Below are positions 42,570 through 52,002 of a stretch of DNA of 64,000 nucleotides, one piece after another. The notes beneath the pieces are model-generated. The model had not been told where the DNA came from. It saw only the letters and a program-made list of their open reading frames with translations, and did not search any database. A program made the position numbers and the translations under genes. Origin of the DNA: Verrucomicrobia bacterium 12-59-8 (GTDB lineage Bacteria > Verrucomicrobiota > Verrucomicrobiae > Verrucomicrobiales > Verrucomicrobiaceae); assembly GCA_002279765.1 (NCBI GenBank), contig NCCR01000023.1, positions 6,464 through 70,463 on the forward strand, given 5' to 3'. How positions within the stretch are numbered: the stretch's first letter is position 1; every line of letters starts with the position of its first letter.

Positions 42570-43304
42570 TTATTTTTCTGCCTCGGCAGGTGCGGCTTCA
42601 CTGCTCTCGGGCTCACTGACTTTTTCGATCAATTCACCGCTGAAACGGCTCAGCAGACGTTCCAAAATTCGTTCAGCGCCGCTATACTTCAGATCGTCGA
42701 TCACCACACGTTTTTCCTTACCGCCCTGCCCCCGGTGCCATGCATACGCGAGCCCCTTGTGCTCCCACTTGCGCTTATCCACGCGAAACACATCGGTGTA
42801 GCGAATCTGCACACCTTCAGGCGTCACCCAGTGGTCGGCCTCGCCACGCAGCAGCTTGCCACGATTCAGCAGGATCAGCAGGCCCGTGATCAGCGCACCC
42901 GCAAAACAGCCGTAGGCAAAGTAGAACTGCTCGGCGATCTCATGGTCGCTGTAGAGCTTCGGCTCCTCCGGCCAGCCATTCTGCGCCGCGTAGCTCTTCC
43001 AACGCGGAGAGTCGCCATCCACCCCCGTAGGCAGGCCCTTGGCTTTGGCATCTTCCATCCACTGCGCCAGACGCCCCTCTTTCTTGGCCGCTTCATACGA
43101 AGGCAGGTACTCCTTGGTGAACCACTCCATCTTCTGTGCGATGGCCACCACCTTGGGATAGCCCCACAGCCCGTCGTAGAGGAAGACGAAACCGAAGATC
43201 AGGCATAGCCCGGCCAGCATGCCCATGCGGCGGAAATACCAGGGCGTAACGCGGCAGAGTATCGGCTCAAAGGCCTGGACGGGTGGAGAGTCGGTGTTTT
43301 CCAT
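42570..43304 (-). CDS. Conserved membrane protein of unknown function
   Basis: The protein has 244 residues from the Met at 43304 (MENTDSPPVQAF); an upstream in-frame extension lacks features. Two membrane helices are seen at ~28-48 (MGMLAGLCLIFGFVFLYDGLW) and ~130-150 (FYFAYGCFAGALITGLLILL). Between them is a charged, Trp-containing segment (EWFTKEYLPSYEAAKKEGRLAQWMEDAKAKG). The last ~90 residues form a strand-rich domain (WVTPEGVQIRYTDVFRVDKRKW) like a small pleckstrin-type fold. I recognise no family. The 3' tail is Glu/Ala-rich. Confidence 0.75.
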   Translation of the reverse strand: MENTDSPPVQAFEPILCRVTPWYFRRMGMLAGLCLIFGFVFLYDGLWGYPKVVAIAQKMEWFTKEYLPSYEAAKKEGRLAQWMEDAKAKGLPTGVDGDSPRWKSYAAQNGWPEEPKLYSDHEIAEQFYFAYGCFAGALITGLLILLNRGKLLRGEADHWVTPEGVQIRYTDVFRVDKRKWEHKGLAYAWHRGQGGKEKRVVIDDLKYSGAERILERLLSRFSGELIEKVSEPESSEAAPAEAEK

Positions 43305-43442
43305 GAAACACTGATTCAATCGCAGGCCCGCTGGGAAGCAACACGGGATTTTGTGTGACAAAGTACGCGCAGTTTTGCAATGCCCTCGTGCTTCCCAAAG
43401 CGGCCTTGGATGCGTATTCAGTACCAACCCCATCGCTCAACC

Positions 43443-44138
43443 ATGTACTTTGATCCTTTCTACCTCCTCCTGACACTTGGCACGTTTGCCCTGTCCGTCC
43501 TCGCCTCCTGGCGTGTGAAGAGTGCCTATGCACGCTACTCCCAGGTGCCGGCGCGTTCCGGCCTCTCGGGTGCGCAGATCGCCCAGCGCATTCTGGACAT
43601 CAACGGCATCCGCGATGTGACCATCAGCCCGATCCGCGGTCAGCTCAGCGACCATTACGATCCTACCAACAAGCAGTTGATGCTCAGCGAAGAAAACTAC
43701 TACGGCACCAATGTGGCCGCGCTGGGTGTGGCGGCCCATGAGTGCGGCCACGCCATCCAGCACCAGAAGCTCTATGCGCCGCTGCAGTGGCGCATGGCGG
43801 CCGTGGGCATCACGACCATCGCCGGGCAGATCATTCCCTTTGCCTTCATGGCGTCCTATTACTTCATGCCGAGGATCGCCCTGCCCGTTCTCGCCTTCTG
43901 CTGCGGCATCGTGATGCTGTTTCAATTGATCACACTGCCAGTGGAGTTTGACGCCACAGCCCGTGCCAAACGCGTCCTGGCCAGCACCGGGGCCATCGCT
44001 CCGGGCGAAGAAACCGCTGCGATGAGCAAAGTCCTGGACGCCGCAGCACTGACCTACGTGGCTGCCTTCATCAGCGCGCTGGGCACCTTCCTCTACTACG
44101 CCATGATGTTGCTGGGCGGCGGACGACGGGACGACTAA
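43443..44138 (+). CDS. YugP-like membrane zinc metallopeptidase
   Basis: The protein has 231 residues from the Met at 43443 (MYFDPFYLLL). It has the YugP family layout: an N-terminal membrane helix, a conserved cytosolic stretch (SGAQIAQRILDINGI, LSDHYDPTNKQLMLSEENY), the zinc-binding HECGHAIQHQ (HExxH), and three further helices. The LPVEFDATARAKRVL block supplies the likely third ligand Glu. Substrates are unknown in most bacteria. It is transcribed alone and followed after 36 bases by the hydrolase gene, with which it may be co-transcribed. Confidence 0.9.
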   Translation: MYFDPFYLLLTLGTFALSVLASWRVKSAYARYSQVPARSGLSGAQIAQRILDINGIRDVTISPIRGQLSDHYDPTNKQLMLSEENYYGTNVAALGVAAHECGHAIQHQKLYAPLQWRMAAVGITTIAGQIIPFAFMASYYFMPRIALPVLAFCCGIVMLFQLITLPVEFDATARAKRVLASTGAIAPGEETAAMSKVLDAAALTYVAAFISALGTFLYYAMMLLGGGRRDD

Positions 44139-44174
44139 ACGAGGTGCGCTAAATATTCCCCCCTGACGCGGCGT

Positions 44175-45257
44175 ATGGCTCTCATGCGCCGCGTTTTGTT
44201 TGCCCTCTTCCTGCCCTGCCTCGCCCTCGCGGCGGACATTCCACCGATTCGTGGCCTGAGCCGCACGAACCTCCTCGAATACCACGCCAAGGACGGCACG
44301 AAAAAGGTCGCCACCAGCGCGGCTGAGTGGGAATCCCGCCGCGAGGAAGCGCTGGCGGGCTTTCAGCAGGTCGCTGGTCCCCTGCCCGGCCCGGAACTGC
44401 GCTGTGCATTGGAGCCGCAGACGCTGGAGGAAACCGACTGCGGCAGCTACGTGCGGCGGCTGATCACCTACACCTCCCAGCCCGGTGGCAGGGTGCCGGC
44501 CTATCTTTGCATTCCCAAAACAGCTCTCGCCGGAACGAAGGCACCCGCGGTGCTCTGCCTGCACCCGACTGAGAACAAGATCGGCTTCAAAGTGGTCGTG
44601 GGTCTCGGCGGCAAGCAGCACCGGCAATATGCACAGGAATTGGCCGAGCTTGGCTTCGTCACGCTATCACCCAGCTACCCCCTGCTGGCCGATTATCAGC
44701 CCGATCTCAAAGCGCTCCACATGCCCAGCGGCACGATGAAGGCGATCTGGGACAACCTGCGCGGGCTCGACTACCTGGACTCCCTGCCCTACGTTGATCA
44801 CCAGCACGGCTACGCCGCCATCGGCCACTCGCTCGGCGGGCACAATGCCATCTTCACCGCCGTTTTTGATGACCGCATTCAGGTCATCGTTTCAAGCTGC
44901 GGCTTTGATTCGCTGCTCGACTACTACGACGGCAATATCAAAGGCTACGTGCAGGAGCGGTACATGCTGCGCATGGCGGACTACCTCGGCCATCCGCAGG
45001 ACTGCCCGTGGGACCACTACGAACTGATCGCCTGCCTCGCCCCGCGCCACGTCTTCGTCAACGCTCCGCTGCGGGATGCGAACTTCCGCTGGCAGAGTGT
45101 GGACCGCATCGCGGACGCAGCTCTGCCCTTGTTCAAGCTGCTGCAGGCGGAGTCACACCTGCAAATCGTCCACCCTGACTCCGAGCACGATTTCCCTGAC
45201 GTCGAGCGCCACGCCAGCTATGACCTGATCAAGCGCGTGCTGCAGCCTGCTCAATGA
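44175..45257 (+). CDS. Secreted alpha/beta hydrolase (dienelactone hydrolase/acetyl xylan esterase-like)
   Basis: The protein has up to 360 residues; the Met at 44184 (MRRVLFALFLPCLALAAD) is the likelier start and begins a clean signal peptide. The nucleophile elbow is AIGHSLGGHNAIF, and a late HPDSEHDFPDVERH block supplies the catalytic His. RVPAYLCIPKT and APAVLCLHPT mark the strand and oxyanion region of this esterase group, often acting on carbohydrate esters. Its last 29 bases overlap the convergent glycosyltransferase gene. Confidence 0.85.
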   Translation: MALMRRVLFALFLPCLALAADIPPIRGLSRTNLLEYHAKDGTKKVATSAAEWESRREEALAGFQQVAGPLPGPELRCALEPQTLEETDCGSYVRRLITYTSQPGGRVPAYLCIPKTALAGTKAPAVLCLHPTENKIGFKVVVGLGGKQHRQYAQELAELGFVTLSPSYPLLADYQPDLKALHMPSGTMKAIWDNLRGLDYLDSLPYVDHQHGYAAIGHSLGGHNAIFTAVFDDRIQVIVSSCGFDSLLDYYDGNIKGYVQERYMLRMADYLGHPQDCPWDHYELIACLAPRHVFVNAPLRDANFRWQSVDRIADAALPLFKLLQAESHLQIVHPDSEHDFPDVERHASYDLIKRVLQPAQ

Positions 45258-46446
45258 CCTGCACCAGGCGCGGACACAGCACTGAGTGGGAAAACTCCGC
45301 ACCAAGCGCCCTGGCCGCCCCATTCACGGGCCGGGTGCCGAGAGCCATGGCAGCACGAATTTGTCGCATGATCTCAGGCACGTCGCCGTTGCGCGCTACC
45401 CGCCCATGCGCCGGATCATTCAAGCGCCGCGCCAGATCGGCACCATGACTTTGATCAGGACCGAGGAACAGAAACGGAATGCCAAGTGTGAGGATGTTGT
45501 AGATCTTGCAGGGATGGACGATGCCCACAAAAGGATCGCCCATCACGACGAGATGCAGATCCGCCGAAGAGAGCGAGCCGGAGAGCTTGTCCATCGGCTG
45601 ATACGGCAGACAGGTGATGTTTTTGAGCGCCTGGGCCTGGGTAAATGCCTGCACCTTCTTGAACTCGCTGCCACCACCGACAAACAGGAAATGCAGCCGC
45701 TCATCCCCCTTCATCTCCGCCGCCGCCGCCAGCACGGCATCCAGCGGATGGCAGGGGCTGTGATTGCCGGAATACATGACGACGAACTTGCCGGTGAGAC
45801 CGTGCTCCGCACGAAAGGCCTCGCGTGCTGCCACGTCGTATTGAATCGCCTGATCGTGTGACCACGGCGCATCGGTGTGAATCACCTCGGTGCCTACGCC
45901 TTTCGCCTGCAGGCGCTCCGCCATGAAGCGATCCAGCGCGATGATGCGGGAGGCACACCGGAAGCTCCAGTTTTGAATGAGCGTGAGTGTGCGCTCGACG
46001 ATGCCCCCAGCCTTCAGCCAGCCTGCGGCCACAGCTTCGTCGGGATTCAAATCCATCACCCAAGGCACCACCGCGCCACCTTTGAGCTTTGCCACGACCG
46101 TGCCGAGTGTGGAGATCAGCGGCGGCGAGGTCAGGCAGACCGTGACATCCTGCCGGGGCAGGAAAAACAGAATGCGTTTCGCATTGCCCCAGAAGATCGC
46201 GAAATCCACGAACCGCCGCCACTTGGCCTTTTTACCGAGTCCTGGTGTCCAGATGCGGCGGATGTCGATGCCGTGCCAGGTCTCACGCACCGGGTAACGA
46301 ATCTCGGGATTATCGTAGCCGCGGCTGGCACTGACGGCAGTCACCTGGTGTCCGGCGTCTGAGAGCGCCACAGCGAGGTCTGTGAGATGTTGCGCTGTGG
46401 AGACGTGATCCGGATGGAAGCACTGGTTAAGCAGGAGAATACGCAT
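45229..46446 (-). CDS. GT4-family glycosyltransferase (WbuB-like)
   Basis: The protein has 405 residues from the Met at 46446 (MRILLLNQCFHPD). This start is typical of WbuB-like transferases, and the upstream in-frame Met adds only four residues. The N-lobe includes STAQHLTDLAVALSDAGHQVTAVSASRGY. The C-lobe includes VVMYSGNHSPCHPLDAVLAAA, LHFLFVGGGSEF and NITCLPYQPMDKLSGSLSSADLHLVVMGDPFVGIVHPCKIY, the donor-binding E-x7-E region in a diverged form. It is the last gene of the polysaccharide locus as transcribed. Confidence 0.9.
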   Translation of the reverse strand: MRILLLNQCFHPDHVSTAQHLTDLAVALSDAGHQVTAVSASRGYDNPEIRYPVRETWHGIDIRRIWTPGLGKKAKWRRFVDFAIFWGNAKRILFFLPRQDVTVCLTSPPLISTLGTVVAKLKGGAVVPWVMDLNPDEAVAAGWLKAGGIVERTLTLIQNWSFRCASRIIALDRFMAERLQAKGVGTEVIHTDAPWSHDQAIQYDVAAREAFRAEHGLTGKFVVMYSGNHSPCHPLDAVLAAAAEMKGDERLHFLFVGGGSEFKKVQAFTQAQALKNITCLPYQPMDKLSGSLSSADLHLVVMGDPFVGIVHPCKIYNILTLGIPFLFLGPDQSHGADLARRLNDPAHGRVARNGDVPEIMRQIRAAMALGTRPVNGAARALGAEFSHSVLCPRLVQVIEQAAARA

Positions 46447-46560
46447 GCAGCTATCCAAATTCAGAGAGACCCTTCAGCCCCGCGCGTTCCGCTCAGCCGC
46501 AACCAAGCACTCGAAGTCTTTGCACAATGCAGGCTCAAACTCACCAGCGGGTGAAGGTTC

Positions 46561-46659
46561 GCGACAGCGTCCTGGACTGCGCTGGTCCTCCGGCGCTTTC
46601 GCACGTCTGCAGGCCCACGGAAAGCTCCAGAGGGCTGGAGCACTCCAAAACGCTGTCGC
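46561..46659. repeat. Imperfect ~33-bp inverted repeat, REP-like intergenic element
   Basis: Arms 46561-46593 and 46627-46659 both begin or end with GCGACAGCGT / ACGCTGTCGC and pair over ~33 bases with about a quarter mismatched. The element lies between two glycosylation genes. Open frames across it are artefacts of the repeat. Confidence 0.75.
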
Positions 46660-46690
46660 GCTCTTTTTGCTCTCTGTGGCATGGTTACGC

Positions 46691-47680
46691 TCAAAGTGAT
46701 TTTGCCCCTTGCTGGATCTGATCGTAAATCCACTTGTAGGTGATTTCGAGCCCGTCACGCAAGCGGGTGCTGGGCTCCCAGTTGAAGACTTTTTTGATCA
46801 GGGTGTTGTCGCTGCTGCGGCCATTGACGCCCTTGGGAGCACCGAGATTGTAGCTGCGGTTGAGCTTGATGCCCGCGATGTCCTCTGCCAGATCCACCAA
46901 CTGATTGATGCTGACCATTTCAGCACTGCCAATGTTGATGGGATCAACGAAATCGCTGTTGAGCAGCATCTGCGTGCCGAAAACACAGTCGGTGATGTAC
47001 ATGAAGCTGCGCGTCTGTTCACCCGTGCCCCAAATCTCGATGTCATGATTGCCGCTGATTTTGGCCAGGGCAACCTTGCGGCAGATGGCTGCGGGAGCCT
47101 TCTCGCGACCACCGTCCCAGGTGCCCAGCGGGCCATACACATTGTGGTAACGTGCCACACGGGTGGCAATGCCAAAGTCCTCGCGGAAATGCCGGCACAT
47201 GCGCTCGGAGAAAAGCTTTTCCCAGCCATAGCCGTCTTCAGGCAGAGCCGGGTAGGCGTCCTCCTCTTTCAGCGCTGGAATGTCATACTCCTTCTGCTTG
47301 TCACCGTTGTAAACACAGGCGGAGGAGGCGTAGAAAAAACGCTCCACTCCAGCATCCTTGGCCGCCATGCAGAGGTGGGTGTTGATCAGGACGCTGAGCA
47401 TGCACAGCGCCTTGTTGTTTTCGATGAAGCCCATGCCGCCCATGTCTGCCGCGAGATTGTAAATGGTATGAGCACCCTTGGCCGCAGCATGACAGTTGGT
47501 GAGGTCAGCCAGGTCGAGCTGCAAATTTTCCACCTCATCGAACTTCTGATACCATTCGCTAAACGGTTTGATGTCGATGGCGCGGATGCGCGTGTGGCCC
47601 TGACGGAGGAGATCGGCGACCAGTGCACCGCCGATGAAACCGCCGGCACCGCCGACGGTAATGAGATTGTCTTGTAACAT
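46691..47680 (-). CDS. GDP-mannose 3,5-epimerase-like NAD-dependent sugar epimerase
   Basis: The protein has 329 residues of the extended short-chain dehydrogenase family. The NAD loop is GGAGGFIGGALV. Blocks shared with GDP-mannose 3,5-epimerase are AADMGGMGFI, the FYASSACVYN catalytic-Ser region, the YGWEKLFSERMC Tyr-Lys pair, and RYHNVYGPLGTWDGGREKAPAA. That enzyme makes GDP-L-galactose or GDP-gulose from GDP-mannose. A related epimerase specificity is possible. The gene lies inside the polysaccharide locus and probably supplies one of its sugars. Confidence 0.88.
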   Translation of the reverse strand: MLQDNLITVGGAGGFIGGALVADLLRQGHTRIRAIDIKPFSEWYQKFDEVENLQLDLADLTNCHAAAKGAHTIYNLAADMGGMGFIENNKALCMLSVLINTHLCMAAKDAGVERFFYASSACVYNGDKQKEYDIPALKEEDAYPALPEDGYGWEKLFSERMCRHFREDFGIATRVARYHNVYGPLGTWDGGREKAPAAICRKVALAKISGNHDIEIWGTGEQTRSFMYITDCVFGTQMLLNSDFVDPINIGSAEMVSINQLVDLAEDIAGIKLNRSYNLGAPKGVNGRSSDNTLIKKVFNWEPSTRLRDGLEITYKWIYDQIQQGAKSL

Positions 47681-47783
47681 GTGGTTGGGTTCCTAGCTGA
47701 TTGGGGATGGCTTTAGCTTAACATGGAGGTTGCTCAAACGAATTTCAGTGCGGAACCATTCATCCACAAAGCCGAAACGGGAA

Positions 47784-48953
47784 TTAACCTTGGGTCACCG
47801 TCGCTTTCACGACATCCAGAAAACGGCTGCGTGCGGTTTGGATGGCAAACTGCCTCACGTACAACTGCCGAGCCTGCCGCCGGGTCGCGGTCTTCTCATC
47901 GGCGGATTTGCGTGACCAACCCTGTAGCAACTCCAGGGTGCCCGCCACGGTGTCATCTGCCACCAGTCCTGCTCCATGCTGGGCAATGGAGGGTGCCGTA
48001 TTCACCTTGTCGGACAACAGCTCGGGAACCTCGCACGCAAGCGCCTCGGCCACTACGATCCCGAAATTCTCCTGATGCGAGGGCAGCACCAAGACTTCAG
48101 CGGCAGCCAGTTCACGCCATTTGTCACGCCCCGCCACATTGCCCGCAAAGGAGACATCCTGCCCGATGTTCAGTCCAAGGGCCAGACATTGCTGTTCCAA
48201 CTCCGCCTGATATTGCGGAGCGTGCGGCGGGCCAACCAATCGCAGATGCACCGTCTTGCCGGGATCATCGGTCGCCTGCCAGGCGGCGAAGGCCTGGAGC
48301 AGCATGTCGCAGCCTTTTTTGGGATGCAGCCGCCCCAGAAACAAAAACACCCGCCTTCCAGCCAGCGCAGGCTGGGCGCTCTCAAACTCGGCTTTCAGCA
48401 CCTCCGGTGAATCCGGCGGCTCTTCGACCCCGAGCGGCACAATGAGTTGAGCCCCCCGAATCTTCCCCAGCATGGGTGCGGCCAGACGACGCTCATCCTC
48501 GGTGGTAAAGCACACGCCTGCGGCCTGTCTGAACACCTGGCGGTTGAACGCCCACCAGGTGAAACATTTCAACCACCGCGACTGCCGGAGCGCCCAAGGG
48601 TCCAGCATGCCGTGGGGATAAATGAGCACCGGCACATGCGCGGCACGCGCCGCCCTGGCAGCAGCCAAAGCATGATATTGCCAGAGGCCATGCACCACCA
48701 CGACGGCGCCGGGTTGCAGCAGATCCCGCAGCCCGGCCTCCCACTTCGGCGTCCAGCCAAATTTGGTTTTCGCCGGTCCCAGCAGACGTACCTGGCAGGG
48801 CCAGTCCTTGCCCCACCCGGACGCAGGGTCATCCGCGCTCAGCACCGTCGATCTCACCGAGTCCGGTGTACGCGCCAGCAGCCTCACGGCTTCCGTCGTG
48901 CCACCATGACTGGGATCAATCGAGTGAATGGCATGAATGATGGACAGGTTCAT
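47784..48953 (-). CDS. GT4-family glycosyltransferase
   Basis: The protein has 389 residues from the Met at 48953 (MNLSIIHAIHSIDPSHGGTTE). The N-lobe glycine-rich turn SHGGTTEAVRLLA and HGLWQYHALAAARAAR with PHGMLDPWAL are characteristic. The C-lobe carries FLFLGRLHPKKGCDMLLQAF, VLVLPSHQENFGIVVAEALAC (the E-x7-E donor-phosphate motif) and HGAGLVADD. It adds a sugar from a nucleotide donor to the growing polysaccharide. Donor and acceptor cannot be read from the sequence. Confidence 0.92.
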   Translation of the reverse strand: MNLSIIHAIHSIDPSHGGTTEAVRLLARTPDSVRSTVLSADDPASGWGKDWPCQVRLLGPAKTKFGWTPKWEAGLRDLLQPGAVVVVHGLWQYHALAAARAARAAHVPVLIYPHGMLDPWALRQSRWLKCFTWWAFNRQVFRQAAGVCFTTEDERRLAAPMLGKIRGAQLIVPLGVEEPPDSPEVLKAEFESAQPALAGRRVFLFLGRLHPKKGCDMLLQAFAAWQATDDPGKTVHLRLVGPPHAPQYQAELEQQCLALGLNIGQDVSFAGNVAGRDKWRELAAAEVLVLPSHQENFGIVVAEALACEVPELLSDKVNTAPSIAQHGAGLVADDTVAGTLELLQGWSRKSADEKTATRRQARQLYVRQFAIQTARSRFLDVVKATVTQG

Positions 48954-48999
48954 GTTCGAAAGGGACAGGACAAAGAATGACTGCAGACGACCCTGCTTT

Positions 49000-51204
49000 T
49001 TACAATGACCTGCAAAACCTAACCACTTGCTCATACACGGTATCGACACTCCAGCGATTCAGGCAAGCCATTGGCGTCAGAGTGTTCAGGCAACGATTCG
49101 CAGGCTTCCACACTGCATCGCAGGGCTGACAGCTAATACGTGGCTCGCGCAGCAGTATGAAGCGATCCTGATGCCAGGCTGGATCCCAGCTTGGCGAGGA
49201 CGGTCCGATCAAAATAACCCCCGGAGTACCTAGCGCGGAGGCTAGGTGCATAGGGCCTGAATTGTTGCCCACGAACAAACGTGCCCCCGCAATCACACGC
49301 ACCAGTTCATCCAAAGAGGTTGTTTTCACCCGCTGCACGGCCGGACTCAGACCCACATCGTCTCCCTGGGATATCCACCGCACAGGATGTGTCTTCACCA
49401 GCCGGTTTGCCAGCTCAGTGTAATGGCGCAATGGCCAGCGTTGATACTCACGGCTCGCGCCTGCATGAATCACAATCGCATTTGAGTCATCGCGGCCAAA
49501 TCCTGAAAGATCTGGCGCAGGCATGTTTTCCGGCAGCGAAAACCGCGCCCTAGCGATGCGCCAATTGTGCTCAGCCACGGACTCATTCGCAATGGCCGCT
49601 TCACGATGATGTAGCAGGTAATTCAACACATTCGAAGTTTTTGGCCCGATACAAAGACTCGCGCCGCTTAGCAGCGCCAGCAGATGCGCCACTTTGCCTT
49701 GATCATCACCGAGCAAGCAGGCATCCGGTCTCAAAGCGCCCAGTTCGGCGGCCATTTGCACCAACTGCAAGGGCCTGCGCCAGGCGCTGGTAAACTTTGA
49801 AGCCTCATGCACATGAAGCTCCACCTGAGGACAGCAGACCTCATACAAGCGGGCTGCAGTCGTGCTTGTCACCATAACTATGCGCCATTCAGGGTGCGCC
49901 GCTACGAGCGACTGTACGACAGGCAGGTAAACGACGTTGTCGCCGAGTTGATTGACCCTAAAAACAGCCAAAGTCATACTATCCGCCGCAGCTCTAATGA
50001 AAGTTTTATTCGTGACTTTCTGGTTTTTTTCGACATGCCACTTGTGGGAAGTATCCAATGTGGCCTTAGAGGCGGATTTGTTATCATAAGCCGCCACGGC
50101 CTCACAGGCAGCAGTCACAAATCTGCTGCGCCCCTCGTCCAAAGTATGGCTATTGACACTCTCCCGGGCAGCGGCGCTGAAACGAGCCAAGTCGGCAGAT
50201 GGCAGGTCAGCCAGCCGACACATGGCATTCTCGATAGAATGAGACTCCGAATTCGGCAGCACCCAGCCATTAAAGTCATGCGTCACTAGTTCCAATGCCG
50301 CCCCCGAGTCCATGGTGGTGATCACCGGCAAACCCGCCGCCAGTGCCTCTGGCACAACCATGGCCCATCCATCATGCCGTGTGGGCAGACATAGGGCATC
50401 CGCCTGGGCGTAGAAGGCCGGGAGTTCGTGCCACTCACGAAAGCCCTCCCACAACACTTGAGCAGCCACAGGCTCAAGAATCGCACGCATCCTCTGCTCC
50501 AAAGGGCCGGATCCCAAAATGATTAAGCGCAGGTTGGGGTGGGCGCTGGCGGCAGCCCGGAATCCTTCGGCCAGTCCCAGTACGCCTTTGCGCGAGTTCA
50601 AAATGCCGGAATACAAAACCACTCGTTCCTCGGCCCGAACCGTGCGTGGCTGATTGCGAAAACGGCTCAGGTCCGAAAAGTAGGGCAGATTGACGTAGGT
50701 TTTGTCGGAGCCCCAATCATTCATGTAACCCGCCACTCCGGCCTGTCCGATCGCCCAGATCGGCGCGGCGCTTTTTGAAATCGGATAGAGCAAGACTCGG
50801 CGGGCCAGACGTCCAAACCAGCCCAGTCGCAGGAATCCCGGACGCTCTCCCCAAAACACCCAGGGCCGAGTGCTGAGGTGCCTGAGGTGCAGTGCGGCCA
50901 GGGCAAACCAATGGGTGTAATAGTTGCAAACCGTCAGGTTGGCCTCCAGCACCCAGCGAAAGGCCTGCCCGATCACCTCGGGGTGGCCTTCCAGCACCAG
51001 ATGCTCGTGCTTCAGCGTCACCTGTCCCCAGGGATGCAAATCATGCTCGCGGCGCAGATAGATCACCTGCAGCCTTACTTCGCGACTGGCGGCGATTTGA
51101 TTGAAAAACTCCACCTGGTAGGGGGATGTCAGATAGGTCACGACGCAGACGCTGAGGCGCGGGGTGTCCTGCAGGCCAAGCTCATGGGAAGCTGAATCAG
51201 TCAT
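49000..51204 (-). CDS. GT4-GT9 fusion glycosyltransferase
   Basis: The protein has 734 residues. Residues ~15-375 are a GT4 transferase (YSGILNSRKGVLGLAEGF, ALCLPTRHDGWAMVVPEALAAGLPV). A Lys-rich linker (~376-405) leads to residues ~409-734, a GT9 heptosyltransferase-like domain (FRVNQLGDNVVYLPVVQSL, VIHAGASREYQRWPLRHY, FVGNNSGPMHLASALGTPGVILIG). The GT9 domain opens with its own Met (at 49980), so the join could stem from loss of a stop or a sequencing error. The linker DNA is AT-richer than either side. The start overlaps the broken GT2 gene by four bases. Confidence 0.88.
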   Translation of the reverse strand: MTDSASHELGLQDTPRLSVCVVTYLTSPYQVEFFNQIAASREVRLQVIYLRREHDLHPWGQVTLKHEHLVLEGHPEVIGQAFRWVLEANLTVCNYYTHWFALAALHLRHLSTRPWVFWGERPGFLRLGWFGRLARRVLLYPISKSAAPIWAIGQAGVAGYMNDWGSDKTYVNLPYFSDLSRFRNQPRTVRAEERVVLYSGILNSRKGVLGLAEGFRAAASAHPNLRLIILGSGPLEQRMRAILEPVAAQVLWEGFREWHELPAFYAQADALCLPTRHDGWAMVVPEALAAGLPVITTMDSGAALELVTHDFNGWVLPNSESHSIENAMCRLADLPSADLARFSAAARESVNSHTLDEGRSRFVTAACEAVAAYDNKSASKATLDTSHKWHVEKNQKVTNKTFIRAAADSMTLAVFRVNQLGDNVVYLPVVQSLVAAHPEWRIVMVTSTTAARLYEVCCPQVELHVHEASKFTSAWRRPLQLVQMAAELGALRPDACLLGDDQGKVAHLLALLSGASLCIGPKTSNVLNYLLHHREAAIANESVAEHNWRIARARFSLPENMPAPDLSGFGRDDSNAIVIHAGASREYQRWPLRHYTELANRLVKTHPVRWISQGDDVGLSPAVQRVKTTSLDELVRVIAGARLFVGNNSGPMHLASALGTPGVILIGPSSPSWDPAWHQDRFILLREPRISCQPCDAVWKPANRCLNTLTPMACLNRWSVDTVYEQVVRFCRSL

Positions 51205-51975
51205 GAGTAGGAAAAGAGGAAGAAAGTAACAGCCAGAGCCACCCTCAGCGGCTCACGTCGCAGCAGCAGCCAGGACCAGGCGGTGGTCGTCCGCACGGGC
51301 GCACGCAGAGGGATGTAGTGGCCCATAGCCCCAGGCAGCGCCCACAGCGAACGCAGGATGACACGCCACTCCCCGCTCAGCGCCAGCCGAAGCAGGCGGC
51401 GCAGGATGCTGCCACAAGCCTGCGGCAGCAGGAGCAGCGGATAACGCAGCAGTGGGAACAGTACCGTGTTGATCATCATCGCCACCTGCGTGTCCTCGGT
51501 TTCGCGGATGGGGGCAGGGTGATCATGAAACACGCGTCATCAGATGACCGCAGCCAAAGTAGTTGGCCTGCAGCCACAGTCCCAATGAATCTGCTGACTC
51601 CACCGGCAGGATCGTGGCGGCAAACACCGCCGTCTCTGGATACCTCGCAATAAGCTTCCGCGCCCGTGCAAAAAAATCCTCGTCCGCAGGAAATGAATCA
51701 TCATCAAAATGCGCCACCCAGGAGCAGCGCGCTTCACGCATGAGCCGGTTGCGCGCGCCCCCCGGACCGATGAGCACGGATGAGTGCAGCAGCCGCACGT
51801 TTGGAAACTCACCTTCCACCAAAGCACGCAGCGCGGTGTCATTGCCATCCAGATGCACCAGAATTTCCGTCGGCGGCGGGTCACAGGCCTGCAGCCGGGT
51901 CAGAGTCACCTGCAACTGCTCAAACCGCCGGCAAGCCGGCACCGCGATGCTGATGGGAAACTCGGGCAATGACAT
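51201..51975 (-). pseudogene. GT2-family glycosyltransferase, disrupted by internal deletion and frameshift
   Basis: The 5' part (51523-51975) encodes 150 residues of a GT2 A-fold: ISIAVPACRRFEQLQVTL, PTEILVHLDGNDT, IGPGGARNRLMREA and WVAHFDDDSFPAD. It ends YFGCGHLMTRVS-stop. In the next frame the bases at the same spot read RVFHDHPAP and continue to 51201 with the C-terminal part (VAMMINTVLFPLLRYPLLLLPQ). Intact relatives have ~50 residues (the GYxxxxxxxEDxDLxLR region) between the HLM and VFHDHP blocks; those are absent. Both a deletion and a frame change are therefore implied. It is unlikely to be active. Confidence 0.8.
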
Positions 51976-52002
51976 TAAAATCGCATCTCGTTAGCGTGAT
52001 CC

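Noticed and set aside
46461..46758. Minus-strand open frames of 90-94 residues
   Set aside because: They are generated by the inverted repeat at 46561-46659 and overlap the epimerase gene.
51201..51533. A separate gene starting with GTG
   Set aside because: Its start codes for the VFHDHP block in the middle of a GT2 enzyme, so it is the 3' half of the broken gene.
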